DNA from: Oscillatoriaceae cyanobacterium M7585_C2015_266
GTDB taxonomy: Bacteria > Cyanobacteriota > Cyanobacteriia > Cyanobacteriales > Oscillatoriaceae
DNA length: 64,000 bases
Assembly: GCA_015295835.1 (NCBI GenBank)
Contig: DVEG01000020.1
Location: 1 to 64,000 of the forward strand
Direction: 5' to 3'
Below the pieces are notes generated by a model that saw only the letters and a list, made by a program, of their open reading frames with translations, was not told where the DNA came from and made no database searches. Below are positions 1-9,674 of the stretch, piece by piece. The position numbers and the translations under genes were made by a program. Positions within the stretch are counted from its first letter, which is position 1. Every line of letters begins with the position of its first letter.

Positions 1-141
1 ATTGAGTAAAAGTTTGGTTAGATATTGCAGTTTTTCTATATTGTCTTGGGGAAATGCTCCAGCCAGTTGCACTTGCCATTTAATGACAATTTGTCCGTAA
101 ACTGTGAGTAGAATGGTGAGCAGAATGTAAAGATGATTCAT
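1..141 (-). CDS. Small EamA/ArnE-like membrane transporter, N-terminal part (cut by window edge)
   Basis: An open frame of 47 codons starts with ATG at 141 and runs off the left edge. The visible N-terminus is a hydrophobic helix (MNHLYILLTILLTVYGQ) followed by VIKWQV and a short polar stretch. This pattern is typical of 4-TM drug/metabolite transporter relatives such as ArnE and EamA that sit in polysaccharide clusters and are thought to move lipid-linked sugars. It starts 32 bp after the acetyltransferase stop on the same strand, so it is probably the sixth gene of the operon. The family call rests on only 47 residues. Confidence 0.55.
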   Translation of the reverse strand, partial: MNHLYILLTILLTVYGQIVIKWQVQLAGAFPQDNIEKLQYLTKLLLN

Positions 142-173
142 CGGTATTTTTTATTTATATACTTTTCAAATAT

Positions 174-899
174 TTATTCAAACAGAAAATGATAGACATC
201 TACCGGATTTCTAAAATTAAATCCTAAAGACGAATAAAGATTTAAAACAGCAACATTAGAAGCAGAAATTGAACTGGTTAATTCTTGATAGCCTTTTTTA
301 AACAATTTTTGACATGCCAAACTCCAAAAATATTTAGAAAGCCCTTTCCCTTGATAATTTTTACTAAGAGCATGAAGTAAAATTTTATTATTAGAATAAG
401 CCCAAAAACCTGCCAAATCTCCAAAAAACTTAAGTGAAAAAACTTGATTGCTGTTACACAAATCTTTGAGCCATAAATTGTATCGAAGATCAGCTATATT
501 TTGATCTATATTAAAGTCTCGATGAAATCGATCATACTTAAAGTTATCATGAATTATACTACTTATTTTTTGAAAATCATCTACTGAGACTGATTCAACT
601 TCTATTCCATTTTTTTCATAAAAAACTAAGTTTTTAAAGACACAATAAGGCTCTAATAAAGTATCACAATAATAAAAACCAAAATCATGCAATAGCTTTT
701 TAGAAGATAAAGATAAAGGATTAATTTTAACTGTATAATGGCCTTTAACTTTTTGATTAAACACTTTTTCTAAAGTATTTCGTAATTGAACATCAGAAGT
801 ATATATAATTTCAAACGTTTTGATACCTAAAGCACGAGAATCCCATGAAGTAGCAATTATATTTTCAGAAATTTCCATATTTAAAATCCTTATTGTCAT
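174..899 (-). CDS. GNAT-family N-acetyltransferase
   Basis: A 241-residue protein whose C-terminal half carries a GNAT acetyl-CoA site: NYQGKGLSKYFW around residue 180 fits the Q/R-x-x-G-x-G/A loop, and NVAVLNLYSSLGF near the end is the usual GNAT strand-helix finish. The long N-terminal half is poorly conserved, as in WecD/dTDP-amino-sugar acetyltransferases. It lies 24 bp after a glycosyltransferase in an operon containing a PseB-like enzyme, so acetylation of an amino sugar on a sugar nucleotide is a reasonable inference; the substrate cannot be read from sequence. MEISEN at residue 8 is an alternative start. The gene is more AT-rich than most of the window. Confidence 0.75.
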   Translation of the reverse strand: MTIRILNMEISENIIATSWDSRALGIKTFEIIYTSDVQLRNTLEKVFNQKVKGHYTVKINPLSLSSKKLLHDFGFYYCDTLLEPYCVFKNLVFYEKNGIEVESVSVDDFQKISSIIHDNFKYDRFHRDFNIDQNIADLRYNLWLKDLCNSNQVFSLKFFGDLAGFWAYSNNKILLHALSKNYQGKGLSKYFWSLACQKLFKKGYQELTSSISASNVAVLNLYSSLGFNFRNPVDVYHFLFE

Positions 900-923
900 G
901 TTAACTTATTTGAAGTTATGTTT

Positions 924-1895
924 TTAAATATTAGTATTTGGACTCTTAACTTTTCTGAACTCATATTGTTTTAGGTTAAATGTTGTATTTCTAATTAAAT
1001 ACAAAGGTCTTTTTTTTGTTTCATCAAATGTTTTACCTAAATAAATGCCGAGTATTCCTAAAATTATAATAATAATTCCTCCCAAAAAATATAAAGAGAC
1101 AATTAAACTACTCCAACCAGTTACAGGAGAGCCATAAAATAAAAATCTCACCAGAATATAAATTCCATAGAGAAATGATAAAGTAGCAATCAGAAAACCT
1201 AACTTAATAGATAAGCGTAGGGGTTTATCGGAGTAAGCAATAATTGTATCACTAGCCAGTTTCCAGAGTTTAGCAAAAGTATAAGTGCTTTTTCCCTCAA
1301 AACGCTTTTCATGGCAAATATCAATACTCGCTGCAGGGAATCCCATCCAATCAATCAATCCCCCAAAAAATCTGAGTTGTTCACGCATCAAACAAAAATT
1401 TTCTACAACTAAACGAGACATAATACGAAAGTTTCCCACTTGACCATCATATTGCAATTCTGTGAAATAGTTAAACACTTTATAAAATAACCATGAAGTC
1501 AGTCGCTTGAGAGGAGGAGCTTGCCGTTTTCCTCGGCGAGCTACGACTACATCATAACCTTCTTGAGCTTTTGCGTAAAGTCTGGGTATTTCTTCGGGGG
1601 GGTCTTGCAAATCGCAATCCATGACTACAACCCAATCGCCATCACAATGATCTAATCCTGCGGTTATACCATAATGTTGTCCAAAGTTACGGCTAAATTG
1701 AATACCTTTCACTCGACTATCTTTCTTGGCTAATTCTAGGATAATTTCCCAAGAGCGATCGCCTCCACAATCTTCCACTAAAATAATTTCAAAATCTTGA
1801 GTAATAATCTCTAGAGATTTTTTTAGACGCTCATAAAGAACTGGCAAACATTTTTCAGCTTTATAAACTGGAATGACAACAGATATATCAGGCAT
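924..1895 (-). CDS. Family 2 glycosyltransferase, polyprenyl-phosphate (ArnC/DPM) type
   Basis: 323 residues with an N-terminal GT-A fold: ISVVIPVYKAE start, EDCGGDRS in the nucleotide-binding region and a metal-binding DCDLQDPP around residue 93. Two hydrophobic helices near residues 232-255 and 265-290 anchor it in the membrane, as in ArnC and dolichyl-phosphate mannose synthase relatives that load one sugar onto undecaprenyl phosphate on the cytoplasmic face. It starts 3 bp after the stop of the large membrane protein gene, indicating tight co-transcription. The donor sugar is unknown. A second enzyme of this class lies at 33864-34904. Confidence 0.85.
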   Translation of the reverse strand: MPDISVVIPVYKAEKCLPVLYERLKKSLEIITQDFEIILVEDCGGDRSWEIILELAKKDSRVKGIQFSRNFGQHYGITAGLDHCDGDWVVVMDCDLQDPPEEIPRLYAKAQEGYDVVVARRGKRQAPPLKRLTSWLFYKVFNYFTELQYDGQVGNFRIMSRLVVENFCLMREQLRFFGGLIDWMGFPAASIDICHEKRFEGKSTYTFAKLWKLASDTIIAYSDKPLRLSIKLGFLIATLSFLYGIYILVRFLFYGSPVTGWSSLIVSLYFLGGIIIIILGILGIYLGKTFDETKKRPLYLIRNTTFNLKQYEFRKVKSPNTNI

Positions 1896-1898
1896 ATT

Positions 1899-4049
1899 TT
1901 AAGACTTGCTGTGGCAACGATACAAATCCTGGTCATTTTCTGATATTTTGTAAACCTGGCTAAATCCAAGTTTTTCAGCTTTGGTGCATAGTTCTGGTTG
2001 TGATAAATCCTGGTTTAGTGATTCTCTGCCATAATCTGCCATTCCATAATATAAAGTAACTTCACAGTTTTCTACTCCACTACGCACCCCATTTAACAAT
2101 GGCAAACCAATGACTGCTGGAACTACTAAAGATTGGTCCCAACAAACTCTATGATTTGCTTTTTGTTGAGGTTCCCAAAACGCCTTATAACTAGGAGTAA
2201 TATAGAGTAAAGTCAAGTCTTTACTTTCTGGCTCAAGATTATCCACTAATTCTTTAATTCTCCCCAAAGGAGTTTCAGCAATCAATCTTTTCTTATCAAT
2301 TTTTGGAGGAGACATCAGTAGCAAACGGCTTACTCTTTCTCGGATCCTATAACGAGAAATGGCTTGATTCGGAGCTAAATAAACCTGATCTACTTGTTTT
2401 AGTAGGGTTCCAAAATTAAGGATTAATAGCAGATGGTTATAATAACTAGATCCTAATACTACACTAAAGATAAAGCTGAATATTAGCGCCGTATAGCCAA
2501 TGGGACGCTGTATTTTTGTCCATTGTTGAGCAGAAATAGCTACTTTTTGCCTAGTTTGATTCTGCCAATTAACAACAAGTTCTATAGTATGAAATTTGGG
2601 AATAACAAAAACATCAATCAAAAGAGCTGCACATATTACTAATGCCATTATTAATACAGGAAGAATGAAATATCCAGCACTACCACCTTCAATTGCAAAT
2701 AAAAATCCAGGAACTAGGGATGACAAAAATGTAAAAATCAAGACGATAGTAAGAGAATCTCGGAAAAATTTTTCTCCCTGACCACTGAACAGCCAGATAG
2801 CAGATATAAGGAAAGTGAATAAAACAACTTGGGGTATAAAAAATGATTTGTAGACAAGAGCATAGTGAAAAGGAAAAAACTTATAAATAGAGCTAAAGTA
2901 AAGTTTTTTAATCCCATAAAGTGATATGACACCAACTATAATCGTGGGAATAAGTATAGATAAATAACGCTTGGGATATTGTAAAACTTTGGGGACAAAA
3001 AGGCAAGCAAATAAATAAATAATTAGCATTAAACCTGTGGAAATTTTGGCACTCCAGCAGGCAGCGATCGCGGCGCTCGCCAGCACCCATTCCCAATGCT
3101 TAACAACCTTAAAAATAGTTTTTTGTATAGAATCTTTTAACCAACTGATGCCTATAGGCACCATAGCGATAAAGAGGGGCATAGAAAAAGTATAGGATTC
3201 TCCTATCAGATTAGTATATAAAGAATTTAGGCATTCATCTAGCCAGATAAACCCAAAAGTAAAAGCAACAAGGGTTAAAACAGAAATCTCTCTAGCGGAA
3301 AGATGATATACCGTCAACGTAGTGACAAAAAAATATACTGGGGTTAAGGCGATTTGTTGAGTTATACCCAATAGGATTGGAGTATCGCCACCTAACATTA
3401 ATAAATTGGCGGCAACCCATCGATGGACGCCCACATGATAAGCCAAAGGTACAACTCCGTCTAACCCGGTTGAAGGAGTACCAAAACGGGCTATCATATT
3501 AACAATTGCTGAATGAAATAGAGTATCTTTGTGCAATAAATTGGTGTAAGCTGCAATATCTGAGAATACATGGGCATAATTCATGCCATTAGTAACAAAA
3601 AAATAAAAAATCCCCAGAAATATACCAGTAGCGAGGACGCCAATTAATTCGTATACAGATTTGAAAATTTTACTCTTCACACCAGAGTAAATTATCAAGG
3701 CAATTCCGAATATAGCCAGAGGCAATAGCAGCTTACTTCCTCCTATTGGAGCGAGTGCAAAAGGCAACCACATAAACCCTAGTACACATATAGGAAGCCC
3801 CCATAAACTTTTTATGTAATGACTACTTAATGCTACCGCCCCAAATAGTACTAAGGGGTATGCAATAATTCCTCTGACTTGTCTTAAAATTACTGTGTCA
3901 TATTGGCGAAAATACAGAAATAGCCAAGCTACAATAAGAGTGTAAGTAGCAAATAATAATGCTAGTTTAGCTGTTATTCTAGGAGCCTCAGAGCTTGTTT
4001 GATTTTTTGAATTCTCAGTAGTAAGGAGCATATTATGTAGGCAATTCAA
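1899..4049 (-). CDS. Large polytopic membrane protein, possible GT-C type glycosyltransferase
   Basis: 716 residues. About 12-14 hydrophobic segments fill residues 25-560, followed by a soluble tail of about 150 residues containing several cysteines (CWDQ, ENCEV, ELCTKA, YRCHS). The loop with KDTLFHSAI and YHVGVHRW around residues 170-205 resembles the acidic/His loops of GT-C membrane glycosyltransferases that use lipid-linked donors. I do not recognise a named family. It sits between the PseB-like gene (5-bp gap) and the ArnC-like gene (3-bp gap), so transfer of the loaded sugar on the outer face is a reasonable inference. A polymerase or ligase role is equally possible. MLLTTEN at residue 7 is an alternative start. 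Confidence 0.6.
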   Translation of the reverse strand: MNCLHNMLLTTENSKNQTSSEAPRITAKLALLFATYTLIVAWLFLYFRQYDTVILRQVRGIIAYPLVLFGAVALSSHYIKSLWGLPICVLGFMWLPFALAPIGGSKLLLPLAIFGIALIIYSGVKSKIFKSVYELIGVLATGIFLGIFYFFVTNGMNYAHVFSDIAAYTNLLHKDTLFHSAIVNMIARFGTPSTGLDGVVPLAYHVGVHRWVAANLLMLGGDTPILLGITQQIALTPVYFFVTTLTVYHLSAREISVLTLVAFTFGFIWLDECLNSLYTNLIGESYTFSMPLFIAMVPIGISWLKDSIQKTIFKVVKHWEWVLASAAIAACWSAKISTGLMLIIYLFACLFVPKVLQYPKRYLSILIPTIIVGVISLYGIKKLYFSSIYKFFPFHYALVYKSFFIPQVVLFTFLISAIWLFSGQGEKFFRDSLTIVLIFTFLSSLVPGFLFAIEGGSAGYFILPVLIMALVICAALLIDVFVIPKFHTIELVVNWQNQTRQKVAISAQQWTKIQRPIGYTALIFSFIFSVVLGSSYYNHLLLILNFGTLLKQVDQVYLAPNQAISRYRIRERVSRLLLMSPPKIDKKRLIAETPLGRIKELVDNLEPESKDLTLLYITPSYKAFWEPQQKANHRVCWDQSLVVPAVIGLPLLNGVRSGVENCEVTLYYGMADYGRESLNQDLSQPELCTKAEKLGFSQVYKISENDQDLYRCHSKS

Positions 4050-4054
4050 GAATT

Positions 4055-5059
<1,005 letters not shown>

Positions 5060-5143
5060 CTAGTTTTTATTTATAATTTAATTTCAAAAATATTTATACC
5101 CCCAACTTCCTTATAAAGGGTTCTTTTGAGAATTCAAAAAAGC

Positions 5144-6955
5144 CTATTTAGGTTGAACCCCAATTTGAGCCATAAGTTGAAATTCTCGATTGCGTTGGCA
5201 AAGTTCATCATAAGTGCCTGAATCTACAATCTTTCCCTGACTCATAAAGTAGAGGCGCTCGCAATTCTTCACAGTACTCAATCTGTGAGCAATTATAATC
5301 AGAGTTTTCTCGCCACTCAACTTCTCCACAGCCTCCATCACCCCAGCCTCAGTTTGATTATCCAAAGCTGCCGTTGCCTCATCCATCACCAATACCTCTG
5401 GATTATGATACAACGCTCTAGCAATCCCCACCCGTTGCCGTTGCCCCCCTGACAGCCGCACCCCTCTTTCTCCTACCAAAGTATCCAAACCTTCGGGTAA
5501 ACTTTTAACTAACTCAGTCAACTGAGCTGACTCAACCGCAGACTCAATCCAATCTTCATTAATTTCATCTGCGGGAATCCCAAAAGCAATATTATTTCTC
5601 AGGGTATCATCACACAAATAAATACTTTGGGGAATATAACCAATCAACCGTTGCCAAGCAGATAAATCTTCATGAATATCTCTACCATCGACTAAAACTT
5701 GCCCCTCAGTGGGAGGCAATAGCCCTAGAATCACATCCACAATCGTGGTTTTCCCTGCCCCAGAATACCCCACAAAGCCCACCGATGTTCCTTTAGGAAT
5801 AGTTAAAGACACTCCCTTGAGGGCATTATCGCTAGCTCCAGGATAACGATAGAATACATTCTGTAATGCGATTTCCTTTTTAAAAACAGGCTGCACCTCC
5901 GCGACTTGGCGAGAATAAACTACTTGTCGATTTAGCACTGGTTTTAGTTCCATCAAATCCTGATAAAGAACATAAACACTAGAAGAACTAAAACGCATTG
6001 TTGTAACTGCATTCAAAATTCGATTTATCGAGGGCATCAATCGAAAAGCCGCTGCTGCAAATAATGAGATCGTGGGTATTACATCGCTAAAATCTCTTCC
6101 CTGAGCTAAAACAAATACCACAATTAGCATCACCCCCACAATGGATACAGTTTCAATAAAAAATCGGGGCAATTGACTCACCACTTGATAAAACTTTAAA
6201 GCCCGATTAGAATAAATATTATGTTTTTCAAACTCATCAATAAAAAAAGGTTCTCGTCCTAAAACCTTCGCTTCTTTAATTCCTCCCAAACCGTGATTAA
6301 TCATCCGAATCATTTGTCCCTGATGATATTGGCGCTGCCAACCCAAATCGCTTAACTTCTGGCGAACCATCCGATAAAAAATTATCGTCGCGATGCCAAT
6401 TCCTCCTGCCGCTGCCAAAAAAGTAATTGGCTCTAAAATCAATAAAAATAAAGCAATACATCCCAGAATTGTAACTTCTGTGATAGCCAATAATCCTGGT
6501 ATTAATACACCACTAAAAAACATGACAGTCTCACTACCTAAATTACGAATTAAGTCGGCACTATTGCGCTGTAAGTGAAAGGTATAGGGACTATATAAAT
6601 AGGCGCGAAATAAACGAGAAGAAAGTTCTACTATTTTATTATTAGTAAAAGTACACTGTAAATAATTAAGCCACGTTAAATACGCATTTTTTAGTAAATT
6701 AATGCCGATTAATCCTAAACTAGCCCAGATTAAAAACTGCCGCAATTCTGGTTCGCCAACTGCTTGATAAACCCATTTCAAAAGTCCTGTTTCTTGAACT
6801 CGTTGCGGATTTTCCAGCAGAAAAATAAAGGGCAGAACTAAGCCTACACCCAAAGTCTCAAAGCCAGCTCCAATCAGAATGAGGATAAACAGCCCTGCGA
6901 TTTGCCACCGTTCTCTTGTTGTAAATAAATAGAGTAATTTTTGGAAAAATTTCAT
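5144..6955 (-). CDS. ABC transporter, fused membrane and ATPase domains (PglK/MsbA-like lipid-sugar exporter)
   Basis: 603 residues: a six-TM exporter domain (about 15-330) followed by a nucleotide-binding domain. Walker A is GYSGAGKTT, the Q-loop is YIPQSIYL, the signature is LSGGQRQR and Walker B is VLVMDEATAALD, all intact. The half-transporter layout and the glycan-operon setting fit PglK-like flippases that move undecaprenyl-diphosphate oligosaccharides across the inner membrane. It appears to be the first gene of the minus-strand operon; 360 bp without a gene lie upstream. MsbA-like lipid export or peptide export are less likely alternatives. Confidence 0.82.
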   Translation of the reverse strand: MKFFQKLLYLFTTRERWQIAGLFILILIGAGFETLGVGLVLPFIFLLENPQRVQETGLLKWVYQAVGEPELRQFLIWASLGLIGINLLKNAYLTWLNYLQCTFTNNKIVELSSRLFRAYLYSPYTFHLQRNSADLIRNLGSETVMFFSGVLIPGLLAITEVTILGCIALFLLILEPITFLAAAGGIGIATIIFYRMVRQKLSDLGWQRQYHQGQMIRMINHGLGGIKEAKVLGREPFFIDEFEKHNIYSNRALKFYQVVSQLPRFFIETVSIVGVMLIVVFVLAQGRDFSDVIPTISLFAAAAFRLMPSINRILNAVTTMRFSSSSVYVLYQDLMELKPVLNRQVVYSRQVAEVQPVFKKEIALQNVFYRYPGASDNALKGVSLTIPKGTSVGFVGYSGAGKTTIVDVILGLLPPTEGQVLVDGRDIHEDLSAWQRLIGYIPQSIYLCDDTLRNNIAFGIPADEINEDWIESAVESAQLTELVKSLPEGLDTLVGERGVRLSGGQRQRVGIARALYHNPEVLVMDEATAALDNQTEAGVMEAVEKLSGEKTLIIIAHRLSTVKNCERLYFMSQGKIVDSGTYDELCQRNREFQLMAQIGVQPK

Positions 6956-7315
6956 CGATTAGTCTGACTCGTGGTTATCTGCTTAAGAGGATCACAGCTT
7001 GAACTGAACTGATGGATGAATAACGTTCATTTATATTGTATCGAATGTATGTTAATATAAGCAGTGACACCCTCCCATACTGACCTGGCGGTACAGTGAG
7101 AGGAGCACAACCTCGCGATTGTAACCTCCTTACCCTACGAGAAGCAGGGGGCAGCGCGTTTACCTAGGCTAGAGAACAACTAAGTCTCCACAGGCAGAGA
7201 TTTATCAGAGCACGGAGCCTAGTTATACAACTTAGCGCATATGACCGCTACTGCTTGCTAAATAACAAGCTTAATTGTTGTTGTAGCACATCTTGATTTT
7301 GTCATTCCCCGTACC
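6956..7315. other. Gene-free stretch with possible structured RNA or mobile-element relic
   Basis: No credible ORF. The part at 6960-7060 should hold the glycan operon promoter on the minus strand. From about 7072 to 7260 the composition changes abruptly to GC-rich, with several short complementary segments, for example ACAA/TTGT arms around 7110-7120 and GGAG/CTCC pairs. It begins GTGACACCCTCCC, which resembles cyanobacterial IS200/IS605 end or RNA sequences, but no transposase coding sequence remains. I cannot assign it. Confidence 0.3.
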
Positions 7316-7557
7316 CTAAACTACGTTATAGTGGCAGTAATCGAAAGCGGAATCTTTGATAGTAGACTCCTGAAGGAAATGTAGCACTGTTGGGTAGTCT
7401 TCGGGGGGCGGCAGGGGAGTGGCATCGTTTTCTACATCTAATACATCTAATAAGTGTAAGCCGTAGATATTCCACAGGTTTTCACTGGCGGGAGGGAGGA
7501 ATTACCGTCTGGGTGTTGTCTCAATTCATAGACTACAGCTGGTGGCGCAGCAGTTTG
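7316..7557 (-). pseudogene. Broken gene fragment, frameshifted, no start codon
   Basis: On the minus strand two frames join into a protein-like stretch. The upstream frame reads AAPPAVVYELRQHPDGNSSL and the downstream frame reads SENLWNIYGLHLLDVL, then LPPPEDYPTVLHFLQES and FDYCHYNVV, ending with TAG at 7316. Codon use looks like real coding sequence. A stop precedes the first frame (7558-7560) and no start codon is available, and one frameshift near 7490 separates the parts. This looks like the C-terminal remnant of a protein of unknown family. It sits between the glycan operon and cobW. Confidence 0.45.
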
Positions 7558-7723
7558 TTATGGCGATTTTGTTCTAAGTTCTGAGTTTTCAGTATAGTAA
7601 GTTGAGCGAGCGCCCAGCACCAAAGCATCTGCTATGCTAAGAATACTTGATGAGCTGATATCGCCAGCAAAAAATAGGGGTGCGGCTCCACCCCAGAAAC
7701 CTTGGGATAAATTTAAGCTAAAT

Positions 7724-8761
7724 TTAAGCCGAGAGCAAAATATTCTCAATATAAGAGCGCTCGAGGGAGCGACCTATGACCACTAGCTTTGTTTGACGGG
7801 GCTCGGCGGGTTGCCAGGGGCGATCATAAAAATAATCAAAGCGAGTGCCCACTGCTTGCAACACCAAGCGCATTGGCTTATTGGGAACGTTTACAAACCC
7901 TTTAATTCGGTAAATCTCTTGCTGCTGCACCGCCTGCTGCAACCTTTCTACCAGCACTTGCGGCTGAAACGCCTGCTCCAGAATAAAGTGAACCGAATTA
8001 ATATCGTCATCGTGTTCGTGTTCCTCCTTAGTATCATGGTGGCTAGGGCGACTGTCAAGATTATCTTCTACCGCTGCATTAAAGCCCAGCAGTACCTGGG
8101 GACTGATTTTGCCACTTTCACAAGGGATAATCTTTACGCCGGGGCGCAACTGTTGTTTGAGCCAGTCTTCTACCTTGTTGCGGGTTGTAGAATCTACTAA
8201 ATCTATTTTTGTTAGCAGCACTATATCCGCACAAGCGAGCTGATCTTCAAATAATTCTTCAATTGGGGTTTCGTGTTCTAAACTAGCATCTGCTTGTCGC
8301 TGCGCTGCTATAGCATCGAGGTTAGAAGCAAACCTACCGGCGGCAACTGCTTCACAATCTACTACTGTGACAACACCATCTACGGTGGCACCATGGCGAA
8401 TTTCTGGCCATCGAAACGCTTGCAGCAGAGGTTTCGGGAGTGCCAGCCCAGATGTTTCGATTAACATGCAGTCAATGCGCTCGCGTCGTTTGAGAAATTC
8501 CTGCATGGCGGGGAGAAATTCTTCTTGCACTGTGCAGCACAAGCAACCATTGGCAAGTTCGACAATATTTGCAGCGGGCGCATCAGTCTCGTCGCAAACT
8601 TTACAGGAGCGGAGCAATTCGCCGTCAATTCCGACTTCACCAAATTCATTGACGAGAATTGCAATTCGGCGCCCTTGATTGTTTTGCAGCAGGTTGCGAA
8701 TGACTGTGGTTTTGCCTGCACCGAGAAATCCAGTAATTACGGTAACGGGAATTTTGTGCAT
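7724..8761 (-). CDS. CobW/COG0523-family GTP-dependent metallochaperone
   Basis: 345 residues of a G3E GTPase. The P-loop GFLGAGKTT is at residues 11-19, the metal-binding CxCC motif is ANGCLCCTV around residue 74, and a LLTKID guanine-recognition motif follows. A His/Asp/Glu-rich linker (HHDTKEEHEHDDD) near residue 245 separates it from a C-terminal CobW domain with WQPAEPRQTKLVVIG. These proteins load metals such as Zn or Co into client enzymes or act under zinc shortage; the metal cannot be decided here. It begins 16 bp after the DUF1636 gene stop, so the two are probably one transcript. No Zur-like operator is evident upstream. Confidence 0.9.
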   Translation of the reverse strand: MHKIPVTVITGFLGAGKTTVIRNLLQNNQGRRIAILVNEFGEVGIDGELLRSCKVCDETDAPAANIVELANGCLCCTVQEEFLPAMQEFLKRRERIDCMLIETSGLALPKPLLQAFRWPEIRHGATVDGVVTVVDCEAVAAGRFASNLDAIAAQRQADASLEHETPIEELFEDQLACADIVLLTKIDLVDSTTRNKVEDWLKQQLRPGVKIIPCESGKISPQVLLGFNAAVEDNLDSRPSHHDTKEEHEHDDDINSVHFILEQAFQPQVLVERLQQAVQQQEIYRIKGFVNVPNKPMRLVLQAVGTRFDYFYDRPWQPAEPRQTKLVVIGRSLERSYIENILLSA

Positions 8762-8777
8762 TTTAAAGTAAACTTAA

Positions 8778-9170
8778 TTACAAGCTATAGGCTGGAGAGG
8801 GGGGAATTTTTGCTAAAATGCCTTTTTTTAGCAGTTGAGGGCGCTCTGCCCACGGCAGTAATCCGTCTGGTTTGGTATAGTAGAGGCTGGCACACTCTAA
8901 AATGGCGGCGGCGGCACTTTCGTTAACTGGCAAATCGCCAAATAAATAAGTAAATTTGCCAGGAGCTGTGAAAGAAACTGTGCAGGGATGACTGCAAGCA
9001 CTCATGCATTCTACAGGCTGAAGAGAAAAGCGCTCGCTTTTCTCCCATTTTTGGTAAAGTTGAGAAATTTCTTCTAGCAGTTTTTCGCCACCGCTAGTAC
9101 CGATACGCTTTCCGTCTTTCCAAACAGAGGCACAAGTGGTACAAACAAACAAGGTATGTTGGGGTTGCAT
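8778..9170 (-). CDS. DUF1636 metal-binding (thioredoxin-fold 2Fe-2S-like) protein
   Basis: 130 residues. Paired cysteines CTTC at residues 10-13 and CMSACSHPC near residue 56 give the four-plus-cysteine layout of DUF1636, a small ferredoxin-like family often encoded beside cobW/cobalamin genes. The body (VSFTAPGKFTYLFGDL) matches that family pattern. The gene precedes cobW in the same direction, supporting a shared role in metal delivery. The biochemical role is unknown. The start ATG at 9170 is the only sensible one. Confidence 0.78.
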   Translation of the reverse strand: MQPQHTLFVCTTCASVWKDGKRIGTSGGEKLLEEISQLYQKWEKSERFSLQPVECMSACSHPCTVSFTAPGKFTYLFGDLPVNESAAAAILECASLYYTKPDGLLPWAERPQLLKKGILAKIPPSPAYSL

Positions 9171-9243
9171 GAACGAGTTTTTTGGATTAAACAGACAAAA
9201 AGAAATAAGCGCTCGCTCCTACGTAATAAAAGCTTTCAAGCGC

Positions 9244-9510
9244 TCATTGTAAAAATTGACCAAGAATAGAAATATCCGCAAAAAGTAGTCTTATTCTTAC
9301 AGCCGCGTGTTCATTACTGTTGCGAATGGCAACAAGTAAAGCTTTCCCTGTAGCAAATTTCTCTGCTGCCAAAAGCTTAAATAAGTTAAGTTTTGCAATA
9401 TCCAATTCATTTTCATCTGTACCTTGCAGAAGGGTTTGAAATTTGACATTCACGTCGGCATTCTGGCTTTCAAAGCCTAAGCTCTGATTACAGCTGCAAG
9501 ACAGCGGCAA
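9244..9510 (-). CDS. Uncertain small ORF, 88 residues
   Basis: The ORF encodes a mostly helical peptide (AKLNLFKLLAAEKFATGKAL, then RIRLLFADISILGQFLQ) lacking a recognisable family. It sits on the cobW strand, 73 bp upstream of the DUF1636 gene, with no clear ribosome site. The leucine/alanine-rich composition is protein-like and could be the end of a degraded helical-repeat gene. It is equally possibly a chance frame. Confidence 0.3.
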   Translation of the reverse strand: MPLSCSCNQSLGFESQNADVNVKFQTLLQGTDENELDIAKLNLFKLLAAEKFATGKALLVAIRNSNEHAAVRIRLLFADISILGQFLQ

Positions 9511-9627
9511 ATTTGCACTGCACTTTCCCCCTTACGTCGGCTGCTCGCCGCCAGAACCGACTCATAGTTGAGATTATAACATTATTGATGTGTAAGGCGA
9601 GCGCAGCACTGGGAAAAGTCTATTTTA

Positions 9628-9661
9628 GAAACCCGGTTTTTTTGAAAAAACCCGGTTTCTG
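9628..9661. repeat. AACCCGGTTTCT interspersed repeat, two copies forming a hairpin
   Basis: Two AAACCCGGTTT units (9629-9639 and 9648-9658) are separated by eight bases. Because the unit is nearly its own reverse complement, the pair can also fold as a hairpin. A decayed copy occurs at 19563-19590. Such units are scattered between genes in some filamentous cyanobacteria. It lies just downstream of the alpha/beta hydrolase gene and could act as its terminator. Confidence 0.65.
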
Positions 9662-9674
9662 AAAAGTGATAAAG

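Noticed and set aside
7390-7584. 64-residue plus-strand frame
   Set aside because: It is antisense to the broken gene at 7316-7557 and shows no coding pattern of its own.
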